A stretch of DNA of 64,000 nucleotides. It comes from Prostheceraeus crozeri. Lineage: Eukaryota; Platyhelminthes; Polycladida; Euryleptidae. Under the pieces are notes generated by a model that was not told the DNA's origin, did no database searches, and worked only from the letters and a program-made list of their open reading frames with translations. Location: assembly GCA_907163375.1 (NCBI GenBank), contig CAJQUW010001431.1, positions 1 to 64,000 of the forward strand, in the 5' to 3' direction. Every line of letters begins with the position of its first letter. Within the stretch, counting starts at the first letter, position 1. Positions 52,940 to 64,000 of the stretch are shown piece after piece. The position numbers and the translations under genes are program-made.

Positions 52940-54690
52940 ATGTAAGTTCCTTCTGACGGTTTCCTGCCATGATGTCCCGAATTTTGGGATGGTCATGCGT
53001 CAATAAAGCTAAGAAAGGTAAAAATTTCGTGTTATGTTAAAATTTAGCAAAAATTCCGTGATTTATCACGATAGGACAAAAAATATTATATGTTGAAGCC
53101 TTCATTTGCTGAATGAGGGAATTCACTTTTCAGGCAGTAGTTGAACAACACCATGGTGCCGTGGAAATTGACTTATTGTCCTTCAAAGATCAAAGTGAGT
53201 GTCTTTCAGAAAGAGAAAAAATGAGTATTTTTGAGTATTACTTTCAGGAGAAAAAAATTAGTATTTGTTTGATCGTTATTAATATTCTGTTAACAATAGT
53301 TCAGCACATTTTAGTCCATATTGCTAGGCATTTAGAAGCTAAATTCTTTTTAACTGTTTTAGAACTCTGAGAAGTCGCACAGACGTGATGTCGTTTCCTA
53401 TTATTAATATTCGATGATATGATGTTATTCGATAGATTATACTTTTTTCATATATTTTGCAATGAAAAAGATTGAATTTCTCTCCGTTCTGATACTTTGA
53501 ATTTCAGAATACTCAAACCACCGTTGATGCCGCTGAATCCAATTTCTTCCTAAATAATGTCAAAACTTTCCTGGACAAAAACAGAAATTTGAGAACCGAA
53601 AATTTCAAGCGCTGTCACACCACGGGGCTACTACAAATCTACGGGTCCGCCTAGTTCTACCCGCTTCCTCAGCTTGTAAGACAGCAGAAAACATCTAGAG
53701 GCATATTTTTCCGATCATGTGTATGCGTTAATATCATACTTCTGATCGGCGATGCATGTGAGAATGCTGCGCTTGTCAATATTTGAATTTGAATTTATTC
53801 AAAAAGGATGACAACAGCATGAATGCCAATAACAGCTATCATACACAAATGATAAAGTCACACGCAATAACATTAAAGTTTCGGTGAATAAAAAGACAAA
53901 AACATTGCATTACTATGAGCACTCCTCTTGTGACTTCAACTAGTTGAATAACAACTAGAATTTAATTAATAATAATTAGTTAATAATTTAGTTAATAACA
54001 ATTCTGAATTTATATCAACTAATTCATGAAACGTTCCAGCATTGACAATGAGGCAAATGTGTTGCTATTTGCTAACGATCTGACCTACAAGCTTAAAAAT
54101 CATCGTTATTAGCAGTGATCGTGTATTCCGGACATGTTTCGGTATATGAGGTCATACCATCCAGCGTTACAAACAAATGGTAAAATCATATGCGAAATGG
54201 CATTTTTACAAAAATGAAAATTACAATGAAATTTACAAATGAAGTCTGATTGGGTGAGATCCACTCCTCTCGTTAGCAAATGTGTCGAAGTTGCTTTGAT
54301 CAATAACGTTTCTAGGATTTCAGGAAATTTAGTTCTACCGACTATGTTGAAATTCTCACGTGACGGATTATGTACGTACATAGCTATCTCTGTCGGGGTC
54401 GGTTTGTCAGACATGTCGTCGAACTCATAGCACCACAGAAATGGATTGTTTAACCGCATCACTTTGCTAGAAGTGCAGACTGATTCAAAACAATGGCACA
54501 TGCAGGAACTTATTGAGTGGGCAAAAAGAAATTTTTAATACCTTGCAGAGATAGGAAAAATGGTCGTGCGTCGCTTGCGGATTGATGTGAATTCCTTGAA
54601 AATGCTCCGATCGCCAAGATTCTTTGATATTCAAAGAATTCAGATCATTGCGCAAAAGTTTTCTCGATAATGTTGGGTCCTCCGATCATT
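52940..54690. other. host DNA, two unrecognised frames
   Basis: Frames at 53113-53370 (+, 85 aa) and 54109-54501 (-, 130 aa) are open, but no family, leader or splice context supports them. Confidence 0.4.
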
Positions 54691-54691
54691 A

Positions 54692-54956
54692 TTAAAAAAG
54701 TTAGCAGGCGCACGAAAAAACGTTCACAAACTTCTGTGTAGAATTTGATGTCGTCTGTGTCTCTTTGCTGTGTGATCCGGTTGATAACAGTCACTGAAAC
54801 TTCGCACAATTTTGTCGAGTTTAATGTTGAACTGGCTGCTCATTGTTCGATTGCTACCGTATTTAGTCAGCAGATTGTGCCATTTCATTAACGTTACATG
54901 TTCCAATGTTTCCTTTCTAGTCATACAGAAGAAGAGACGACATGTCTAATTCTGTG
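54692..54956. repeat. dispersed repeat, uninterrupted copy
   Basis: Matches 32703-33230 without the MITE; holds the empty ACGTTACA target at 54891-54898. Confidence 0.88.
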
Positions 54957-55785
54957 CATAGCACAGTGGTGTAAGTGCAAAAGTCAAAATTTTCAGCAGA
55001 GCCACTTAAAGTTTCAGTAAGATAAAACTATAGATTCTATACGTTCAAAGTACAGTAAAAAAAAGACAGAGATTTTGGCATGGTGTTTTGTTGGGACAAT
55101 CGCTACAGTGTGAGTTAATCAAATTCATATATTGCGGAAATATGAAAAATGCATGACGCATACACTTGTATGATAAGTATTTTCATTCATTTCAGCGAGT
55201 TTAGTTTCACACCATAGCAGTGCATGTTGCTTATTTGGACTTTACATTAGAATGCTAAGTATTAGTAAGACTTTCAAGAGTAAATTTATACCAGGATGTC
55301 ATTGCACATTCAATTAAATTCCCCTTTATATCCGAAAATATCTGAAATGAGGTATCATTGTCGTTTGTAATACATTATCCAGACTGATAATTACCAATTC
55401 GCACTTTCAGCTTGCCATCCAGTTGCATAATGCTATGTATTTATACAGTAGCCTGCGTAATTATCAGAATTAAAATGCGCAAAAGACAAAATAGATTTTT
55501 GAGAATGAATTTTCATCATTATAAAAGCATCCTGCAACATCATTAAATAAGTAATTTGTGTGGCAAGTAAAAAAGTTTATCTCATGGTCGGCGGATAACG
55601 GAATTTTGACTTTTATACTGTTGCATGAGGTCTGCGTATTTCGCCGAAGATAATTTTGGCGGGTCCTTGTATAGCAGCGACGGTGAACCTACTGCGCGTG
55701 CAGAACACTGTTCTGGTAGCGTGATTGAATGAAATGTCACATGGGCATGCTTAGTCTTGAAGAAAATATTTATGGGCTCATCTTT

Positions 55786-56600
55786 TTACATAAGTAAAAC
55801 CATCCTATTCGTCCAATTTATTTCGCTGCCCCAATCAGATTTTCTAGTCTTCAAAAACTGCTCTGTCTCGCCTGTGATTTCCAATCCGGTATAGTATCTT
55901 TTACGACCGGATGTAATTGATATAAAGCAATTTTTCTTACAGTTCTGAATCCATTTCTTGACCGAAATCTTGGACAATTTTGCACAAACTATGCATGTCC
56001 TTTTTTGATTTGCGAATTGACAGATTAGCTTCATCAAATATCTTGAGATAGAATGTACAACTGGCCACCACTCCTTTGATTTTTTCCTCGTGGTCTGGAT
56101 TTCGGATCATTTTTCTGGATACAGATGTTCCTTTTGATGATTGCCGACAATAATGTGACTCGACCTTCGGAAAAAGTGATAAATGATCTTCCACACTTCT
56201 TCTTAATCACAAATCATTTTCTTTCGCTTAATCTGAGCGTCCACCTCGCTGCGTTATCACAGGCACACCATTGTTTGCATTTAATACATGCATTAATTAG
56301 TCTTTATACAGCAGTCCATATAGTTTGATCGGATTTTAAACCATAAGCTGACAGGAATAGTCCTCTGCATACCTGTTTCTTTTCAGACAGATTCCAAGGT
56401 AAGAAATATGTAGGCGTTGTGTTTCTCCGATTTTTACTTCCTGAACGCATTCGCGTAACCGCTTTTACCTCTTCATGGTGCAGAAAGAAGGAACGTTGAA
56501 GAGATAGTTCCCCAAGCTCATAAAAATTTTGGTTATTTTCTTGTAGCTTTTCCTTGGTGTAGAGCTCGCATCCAAGCCCTCGTTTCTAACAATTATGTGA
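55786..56600 (-). pseudogene. fragment of a transposon-associated protein with a VESHYCR motif
   Basis: Minus strand reads LPWNLSEKKQVCRGLFLSAY (about 56.4 kb), then LSLFPKVESHYCRQSSKGTS and FYLKIFDEANLSIRKSKKDM. This order (a VC..FFL motif, then 'P.VESHYCR', then 'IFNEEFNLSF..PKKD') recurs in repetitive invertebrate proteins thought to be DNA transposon products; I do not know the superfamily. Pieces are in different frames, so it is dead. Confidence 0.5.
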
Positions 56601-56769
56601 ACAACAATGGCTGATAACAATTCCAAATTTCACGGGAACGATGTTTCTTTTTCGATTTTCATGCTCTATACCACAATTTCTCCTTCAATTAGCGCCTAAT
56701 GTGTTCTTTTCTTGGTCAACACGGAAGAAGTAACAGCACTGTCATAACTGTAAAATTCGGCTACGTTTT

Positions 56770-58050
56770 CACTTAAAGATGCCATCCATAGAGTAAGTAT
56801 GTTAGATAGAGTGGTAACTCCGCATTTATTGAATCCCCAATGTGTATACACTTTCGATTTTATTAAATGAACTCAAGGGAGATACAGTCGGAATTGTTTC
56901 AAGATGTGAGATATACACATTTATGCTGTTTTGAAGAAATTGCAACGGAATTGACTGATCATTATAGCAGAGCAGAAGGAAGTGATATTATTTTACAGAT
57001 TGTTCGTGTCTGACAGCCTTGGTGAGGTAATGTTTGTTTAACTGGCAGCTCGATGACCTGCGGTATTGCTTTCCTGCTGAACCTCAACAAAATCTTCTTA
57101 AGCGTGATCAGGCAACAGTTGCCACTAGCATGGCAAAATCTAGATTCAAAGACAATGATTTCAATTAACTTTGAAAGATCTAAATGGATCCACATCACTA
57201 TTCAGATTCAAGAAATGAAACATGAATTTAGTGAATCATAAAATCAAGCCGGTGAAAATTGAATTAAAAACTTGACATTTCAGCCAAGAAAGCACGAATA
57301 GTATCGTGACTTTTTCATGAAGACTTCCACTTTTATGCGGAGCATGAAATTCCGCTGATAACCAGCTTGATTTCGGCTTAGTTGGGATGATTATTAGCAA
57401 ATATTCATACCTTTTGATATCCAACTTGCTTTATACTACTTACAACGGGGAGTCATCTCGGTAGTATTTAAATTGGCAAAATTTTGACTTTTTTAGAACT
57501 GTTCAAATAATTTTTTTGGACCACGGGAACGTAATCTCCGCAAAAAACTGAATCTTTTCATATAAAAATTTTCACTGTATACAGATACTTTTTTGAGTCG
57601 ACACTATACCTATATACTTACTCTATGATGCCATCAATGTATTTTGGGATTTTTCATCAATATATAGATGACGATTCCCACCACATTCCTCATTTTCATC
57701 AAGTGGTGCGCTTTCCTTGGTTTGGAAATCCTCAGTGCCTGCAACATGACAAAATATCTAAACACTATTGACATCATTCTGTTGGATCAGTGCACTTTGA
57801 AATAGGATAAACACGCAGCAATTAAAATAGATCAGGGATGGAATCAATTAAAAACAGTTCACCGATTAACAACTTCCATGCCTGGGCCTTATAAATACTG
57901 CATATTTAACTATCTGACGCATACGACAAAAATATATCAGAATATTAATTGAATAATGACCATTAGCCATCTTATAATACATGATGCTTAATGATCTTAG
58001 GTATAAGATCAAACCCCTACAAGTAGACTACATTGTCAGATGAACCTTGC
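56770..58050. other. host DNA without recognisable genes
   Basis: No element or gene recognised. Confidence 0.5.
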
Positions 58051-58057
58051 TTACGCA

Positions 58058-59530
58058 TCACTGGGTTAAGCATGTGATTCTTGATTCATAACATAATCCT
58101 GTAAATAGAGCAATTTCAACAAAAAATGGCAAAATTACTTTATTGAAAATTAATGCATTGAAATTAATTGCATTTTGCAAGAAAGCGTACAGACAGTAAA
58201 ACCTACCCAGCACATGTGGTCGTTTATTCGAAGCGACTAAATGGCATGTTGTAACGCCAACGTATCTCATTTGGCAGCGATCACAGCTGTAATGATACAC
58301 AATATCGGACTTGAGATCACTCCAAATACCATCAACGTTCTGACAAAACTCAAGGGTTTTCAGCGTTTTGAAAATCAATCTAATTTTCAAGTCTTCAAGC
58401 AACGAGTTATTGACAGTATAAATGCGTTTCTTAAGCTCTTCAACACGCTTGCTAAGAAAAGGGACATTCCAGTTGATACATTTGAGATCATTCTCATGCT
58501 CAGTGTGTCTATTATTCGGCTTGCGTTCACCCTTATCTTTGATTTTCAGCATTAAGTTGTCAGAGCAACCATCCAAGCGACTGAATTTCAAAATTTCATC
58601 AATGACGTTATTCTTAATGAATTCGTGAGAGCAAATGCGGAAAGCTCAATAGAATAAAGAGCGGAAATCCGCTACTTTGTACGAAAAAGGAGCCATTGCA
58701 GCCGAAGAAATATACATTCCGGTATTTGCATCTTTAAAAGCAAAAAACACAAATAAATCGCCATGACCAATGGTTACTTTTATATCTAGAAATCGCAAGG
58801 AATCGTCTGACTGATAATCAACAGCAAATGTGATGCTGTTGCTCAACGAATCGATAAACCAAGAAAATTCTCAATTTCTTTTTTAATGCGAAAAATGCAA
58901 AAAAAGTTGTCGACATATCTTTTGTAAAACAGAGGGTGGTTGCCTGAAAAATCTTTGAATTTGCGCTTTATGCTGTCCATGGCGAAAACAGCCATAGTAG
59001 GACCCAACTTCGAGCCTATAGCCATACCGTCAAACTGAGTATAGAGACTGTCATTAAAAGAAAAAATAATGTTGGTGCAAGTTTAACTTAACAGCTCTTT
59101 TAAAGCTGTTCGAGAAAAGTCAAATCTATCAAAAACAATTAACGTCAAAATATGATCAATAGCTTTGGACACGGGAACGTTGCCAAATAAATTCGACACA
59201 TCAAAACTGCACATTTCTGCTGTTTCGCATTGAGTAAGATCAAGCTTTTTAATCTCATCAAGAACCTCAAGCGTGTCTTGAACGACAAAAGTTTTTGGCA
59301 AGTATGGTTTCAATAGATTACAAAGATTACAAATTGCTCTTGTATGAACCTTTCATGTTTAGAATCAGCCGGTACGGCGGGTCAGTATTACTTTTTATGA
59401 GCTTTCGGTAAGCCATGAAGACGCGCTGGCTAAGATCCAGACGACTTGATTTTTGTTAAATGGCTCTGCTGATGTACTTTTTTCTTTTCAAACTCAACTA
59501 ATTTTCTGTCGAATTCAACCCCTTCATAAA
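58058..59530 (-). mobile_element. Penelope-like element remnant
   Basis: Minus strand in order: MAYRKLIKSNTDPPYRLILN (about 59.4 kb), MCSFDVSNLFGNVP (motif A), FDGMAIGSKLGPTMAVFAMD (motif B) and FYKRYVDNFFCIF (motif C, with Asn for the usual second Asp). Then come SLRFLDIKV and a GIY-YIG part (DIVYHYSCDRCQMRYVGVTT, about 58.25 kb). This is the Penelope architecture. The pieces change frame several times. A different subfamily from the 38.9-kb copy, judging by the motif wording. Confidence 0.85.
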
Positions 59531-59534
59531 TGTA

Positions 59535-61200
59535 GGGATTTATCTAAAAGCGTTTGCCAACGACGTACAATTTGAATTTGGTGGAATCACAGCCATAGTA
59601 TGCCACAACATGATTATTGGCATGTTTATAAATACTAAGTCATAAATATTTCTTACATGTGTCATTGTACATGTTGATAGCCAGTAACCATCTTTAGACA
59701 TAAGATACATCTTTAGACTGCAGAAAAACGAAAAGAGGCGAAATATAAACATGCATGTACTTGCCGCAGAAGTGATTTTACCCTAATGATCCTCTCCTGT
59801 AAAGGATTATGTGGTACACAAGCCAAGTCTTTTTTCAAGGCTCTCTCTCATTAACTTAGTGAGAAGTGGGAGCATTTCATCATCAATCGACAACACCCTT
59901 TGTGCATACAAGCATCATGTCCGCACTAATAAGGACAAAAAGCCACTGCATCAGAGGTTCACGCAGTAAATGGAGATTGGGCCTCGAATATGCGGCTGGA
60001 AATAGGCATGAATTTTATTGATAACCTACCTTTCACTTTTCTTTTCTTGACAATGGTACCTACTCTTACCTCACACAGCTATGTTTTTCAGTAATTTACA
60101 AAGCAGACTAGCTTTACATTTTTGCAAATATAGTATCTTTTAGAGCTAAAGAATCAACTGCTGCAAAATTTGTGCATTGTAACTAAGCAAGTTTAGTCGG
60201 AATATCAATTTGCTCTTTGAATTTGAATGTAGACCTACTTTGACTTGCGTCCGGAAACTGCACGAATAATTTAATTTTACTGCCAAAAAATTGAACACAA
60301 AAAAGCATAGGTTCCAGATGTTGCTGAGAACGTTTCCGTTTTCTAAAATCAATTTAGAGACTTCCCCTGGACATTTCTTTTCATAAACCAAGTTTTATTA
60401 CGATTAAACTGAGTTTCCTCAAACTTCTCTCGTGAAAAGAAAACAACTGCGCTCCATACAACAAAACACTTCGAAATCGTCTACATTCCCTGATTTCTTG
60501 ACGGAAACGAGGTGATTGAGTACGCATTCTTCATGAGTGATTTATGTAGCAAGGTGGCATGGTGGACAAAGAAGCTCGGTTCCTCAAACAGAGTGAAGTG
60601 TGTGGTGGATGACACATGAACACGATTAGTCTCTAAGTGATTTTGCTTCTGTATCATTTTTAGATATTCTTTCATATTACTATTATTTTAGTCAGTAGAA
60701 GTCACTATTTGCTTCTTATAATTTAGGAAGGTCATTTTGATGTCTAGTGCACGTGAACTGAAGGTCACGTTTTACCTCTCTCATTTATGTACTGTGAATT
60801 GTTATCAAGGCAGCATTTGATGTGCCAGTTTGCGTGAACAGGACCGAAGCACCGGTCGAAACTTGTCGCTGAATTAAAGACGACTACACCGGTCAATCGT
60901 GGTTTTCCCTCCGTTGCTTGAAGAATGCATGTAGCTGTATCAATGTCCGTAATTATTAGATACCCACAATTCTCCTGTATATATTCGCAATTGCTGGTAA
61001 AAAACAGCTATATCTTCCATCGAATGATAAAATCGAGTTATTAGCAGTAAAAATATTGTACGAGTATATTCTATGTCTACATGACGGTTTATCCACTTAT
61101 CTGTACACAGCCGATCTACATTCGCTTGGAATTTATATAAATCTTTTCAGATTGCAATTTCTGTCAACAGCATTTAAGCAAAAAGAATTTCATTTCTTGA
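59535..61200. other. host DNA without recognisable genes
   Basis: May include the 5' part of the Penelope-like element up to about 59.75 kb; nothing else recognised. Confidence 0.4.
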
Positions 61201-61214
61201 AGCTTTAGCAGCCA

Positions 61215-62070
61215 ATGTCCAGTTATGGCAGTAGTTATGTCAAGTTGTATGAAACAACAACTGCTGCACCAAAAAAGGACCTGAGTCATCACCTGAGCGC
61301 CATCTGTCACCGAGATTTCGACTCATTAAGCTCAGTATCTCTCAGGATGGTGGGTCCGCAACAGCTCGCTGAGCCCAGGTCCACTCAAAGCTGCTACCTT
61401 TCTCCGCCTTTGCACTCAACTTATTGATGGTGATCTTTGCGCTTTTAACACCGGCTTTAGGAAGAAATTTCCTCACCGATGGAGCAACGAAGCCGCGGCA
61501 TCTCACTTCAAAGGGCATGAGCTCACATTACCACCCTTGCTTCCGAATCCCTTCGGCAAGTTCTTCATATTTGGCAGCTTTCCTCTTATTAGTATCCTCA
61601 ACGTTCTCTTCCTAGATAACGGTTAGTTCGCCCATAATCATTCTCTTCCCCACCGCATCGATCAACACTAGGTCAGGCCGTTGGTCAGATAGGGACAACT
61701 CATCTGGCAGCTGTCTATCCACTCGAACTTCCCACTTCCGCGGAACAGATCGAGACACACGATGAAACTTTCGTCTCTTTGTTTGACCACTCGGCACAAA
61801 GTCAATTCCCCGTTACATACCTAGAAGTGGAAGGTATCAGTGCATCCGAGACTGCTTCCACATAATCTTGCAGGACCAAACCGTGCCGGTGCGTGTATCA
61901 TCCTCTCTGTAGTGCCACATGACAACCAGAGAGGATATGGCGACACAAGTGGCAGTGAGGGACCGTGCAGATTCCCCAACGTGCGAAATTAGTGGGGGTT
62001 GGAAGCACATCATAGGTCCATTGAAGCTTCCGCTTTCTATGACATCCCACTTTCGTCCAACTTCCAACTG
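61215..62070 (-). pseudogene. LINE-type PD-(D/E)XK endonuclease fragment
   Basis: Minus strand reads WEVRVDRQLPDELSL, QRPDLVLIDAVGKRMIMGEL with TVI, a KYEELAEGIRKQGW stretch and VRCRGFVAPSVRKFL. The 'RPDLV...ELTVPWEEN...KY..L' pattern belongs to the restriction-like endonuclease domain found at the end of R2/NeSL-type LINEs and related repeats. In several frames, hence dead. Confidence 0.6.
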
Positions 62071-62859
62071 AGGTGGATCTGAGCAGATAGCCTCATCACG
62101 TGAAAAGTCAACATAGACTGCAGCCGAATCTTACTTACCTTATATTCCTCCACAATAGATGGCAACAAATTCTTGGAACACCAAGCCACTTCTGTATCAT
62201 TTTGCTCACCTTGGCTTCGAATATCTTCATTCTGGATAGGGAGATCTCATAATTCGTTATAGGCCACATAATTAGGGACGCCGGGAAAGCTGTTGCAGGT
62301 GTTGCACCTATTTCATTCGTGCGCTCTTCATAAATAACGGTAATTTTCCTTAAACTTTATTTATCGAATTTATTTGACCAAATCGCATTACCTATTTGGG
62401 TTGCTTGTCAACATCTTATTGATACTATCTAAAATTCTGTTGTGCTCGATATTCTCCAACATCGCGGAAATCGTGTGCTAGACAAAATCTATTGATAATG
62501 AACTTAATTGATGTGTGAACAGTTAAAATTACAATCATAAAGACTTGTACAAGCAACAAATTATGGAATGTAAGATAATCTAATAATTTTAATAATTATT
62601 TTACAATTTACTAAGATGTATTCTGATATATCATTACTTTTTGTGTAATATTATACAAAAAAGATGTCAATTTTGTGCTGCGTAAGTGTGTGCTTTAATA
62701 ATTTTCTTATCATTATCTAGGAAAGCATGCTTGCATGCGAATTGCGTAAAAGTCAATATTGAAATTTCATTATCAAATCAACGGGAAAAATGTAGAGCTA
62801 ACTTTCGGCAGAAATACATGCATGCTTTTGTATGCATAGAGCACGCTTTAGCTTCAACA

Positions 62860-63362
62860 TCATTTGCATTTTTTCTCCAAATGCCGATGCAATCGATTTG
62901 ACCAGTCATCACAATAGCTGCGAAATTGTTTCCAACTTCGTGTCATTTGTGGAACTGGATGTACGGGAGGAGTGAGTCTCTTCAGAAAACCCGAAGAACT
63001 TTCCAACAATTCGGATTGACGCTGTTCGCGTAAATCGGATATCCGCTTATTAAGTTCAGCGAATGTCGGTGTCTTCCACGCGCTTGTGCGAGATGAAGAG
63101 ATAGATTCTTCAAGAGCGACTTCCATTTAGAAGAACATCCGTCTAAAATGAATTGAGGCAGCTGACATTTATGCTATTGCATGTTAGCAAAAAGGGTCTT
63201 CTTTGGGTCTTGCAACCATGGAAGAATTCCTCCACGTTTTGATCCACTATCGACGTCCCTATGCCAAAATTGTCGTCTAAAACGAGTGAAGGCTTCTGCT
63301 TGGCTCAGAATGAGGAACTCAGCATGAAGCTCTTGTTCTTGGTCATTGGCAGAGATTGTCAA
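62860..63362 (-). other. two unrecognised minus-strand frames
   Basis: Frames of 88 aa (62860-63126) and 62 aa (63174-63362) are charged and Trp-containing (SWKQFRSYCDDWSNRLHRH; FRRQFWHRDV). They could be decayed element or host exon sequence; no family recognised. Confidence 0.3.
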
Positions 63363-63369
63363 CGAAACA

Positions 63370-64000
63370 GGTCGCTTTGTGTTCTTCAGTAAATTTAAAC
63401 AGAAGTCCTGTTAAATTGATGACTGCACGAGATTCCCTGTTTCACACTGCATAGAAAGGCAGTACAAAAGAAGATCTGTTGCAGTGTGTACTGGATATTT
63501 GCAAACCATTTCCAAGTAGGAAGAAAACGTTTTGCTTAATATAATATTTATTTGAACAGAATTAGACTTTTTGTCTTGCAGTAAAAAGGTGTCACCTATG
63601 TTTACAGATTGTGTAGTAAATTTATACAGAATAGATAAATGTGCTAGACTTAGGTTAAAATTGACGACAACGTGATTTTTACTCATTCAATTAGCGTAGC
63701 ATATACCGACCAGTTATTGTCTCATGAGCATGGAAAAGTTATCAATTCAAAGTTAACAGGCAGGCCAGCACAGAACCTGAGCAAGCCTGCAACGCATTTA
63801 AGACATGAAATTTTGGACTGTGGGTGCGGTACCCCAAAGTGCCCTCCTTGAAGTCGATGTAACACCTGCCCTAAACCCGTGCTGGCGTCGCTGCACATAA
63901 TCTTTTGGAACACTCCAAATTGTATCATCCACATCTTGAACCGACCTGGTAGAGATGTTCTGCTGATCTTGTCCAGGTAATCACTGACGCTTGCAGTTGT
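63370..64000. other. end of window, nothing recognised
   Basis: A 70-aa minus frame at 63722-63934 has no family or context support. Confidence 0.4.

Noticed and set aside
58241-58555. 104-aa plus-strand frame
   Set aside because: It is the reverse of the Penelope-like GIY-YIG coding region.

Overview
This is a metazoan genomic window, most likely from a marine invertebrate. The flanking DNA is moderately A/T-rich and intron-scale. It holds Penelope-like, CR1/L2-like and RTE-like retroelements, Tc1/mariner and hAT-like DNA elements, and no bacterial operon signals. No rRNA, tRNA or convincing intact host gene was found. Almost every recognisable coding stretch belongs to a mobile element.

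Left part (1-6300): element A, a Polinton/Maverick (adintovirus-like) fossil whose left end lies outside the window. All its genes are on the minus strand: a minor-capsid-like part, a chromodomain integrase, a conserved 226-aa protein, a packaging ATPase, a 244-aa protein, a basic pX/core-like protein, a 206-aa protein and a RING-finger protein. Several have TATATAAG-like boxes upstream. Tandem 41-bp repeats and a short coding-like stretch follow (6300-6781).

Element B (6782-25627) is a second, very different Polinton-like element. It is complete end to end: 5'-AG...CT-3' termini, terminal inverted repeats of about 0.48 and 0.68 kb, and a perfect 6-bp target duplication (CTTCTC). It is far more A/T-rich than its surroundings. 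Its genes are an adenain-like protease, an integrase fused to a parvovirus-type phospholipase A2 domain, two pX-like proteins, a major capsid protein region, a coiled-coil fibre-like protein, a putative clamp-like gene, protein-primed-type DNA polymerase B with zinc-finger and HNH-like modules, a packaging ATPase, a penton-like minor capsid protein, a conserved 295-aa (273-aa) protein and a two-helix membrane protein. Several parts are broken (roughly seven breaks in all), so it is read as a fossil, though a fairly recent one.

The most unusual signal is in element B. G/C-rich double-hairpin repeats are scattered through the whole element: in the terminal repeats, between genes, in tandem arrays, and in frame inside the protease, a pX protein, the clamp-like gene and many times inside the polymerase. 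The stems differ from copy to copy, but the loops are nearly always three bases of the form GNA or ANA closed by C-G. These are the rules of the unusually stable GCGAAGC DNA mini-hairpin. None was seen in element A or the host flanks. The repeats resemble, in behaviour, Rickettsia palindromic elements and fungal mitochondrial double-hairpin elements.

Right part (25634-64000): host DNA with element remnants. These are an RTE-like LINE end (28.4 kb), Tc1/mariner pieces (29.1, 33.3 and 49.5 kb), a 0.4-kb MITE (30.2 kb), two inverted copies of a hAT-like MITE (32.9 and 36.0 kb, 8-bp duplications, with an uninterrupted paralogous target at 54.7 kb), Penelope-like elements (38.9 and 58.1 kb), a CR1/L2-like LINE (40 kb), a LINE in two separated pieces (44.8 and 47.8 kb), a possible piggyBac-type MITE (52.0 kb), a conserved transposon-like fragment (55.8 kb) and a LINE-type endonuclease fragment (61.2 kb). 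The rest looks non-coding.
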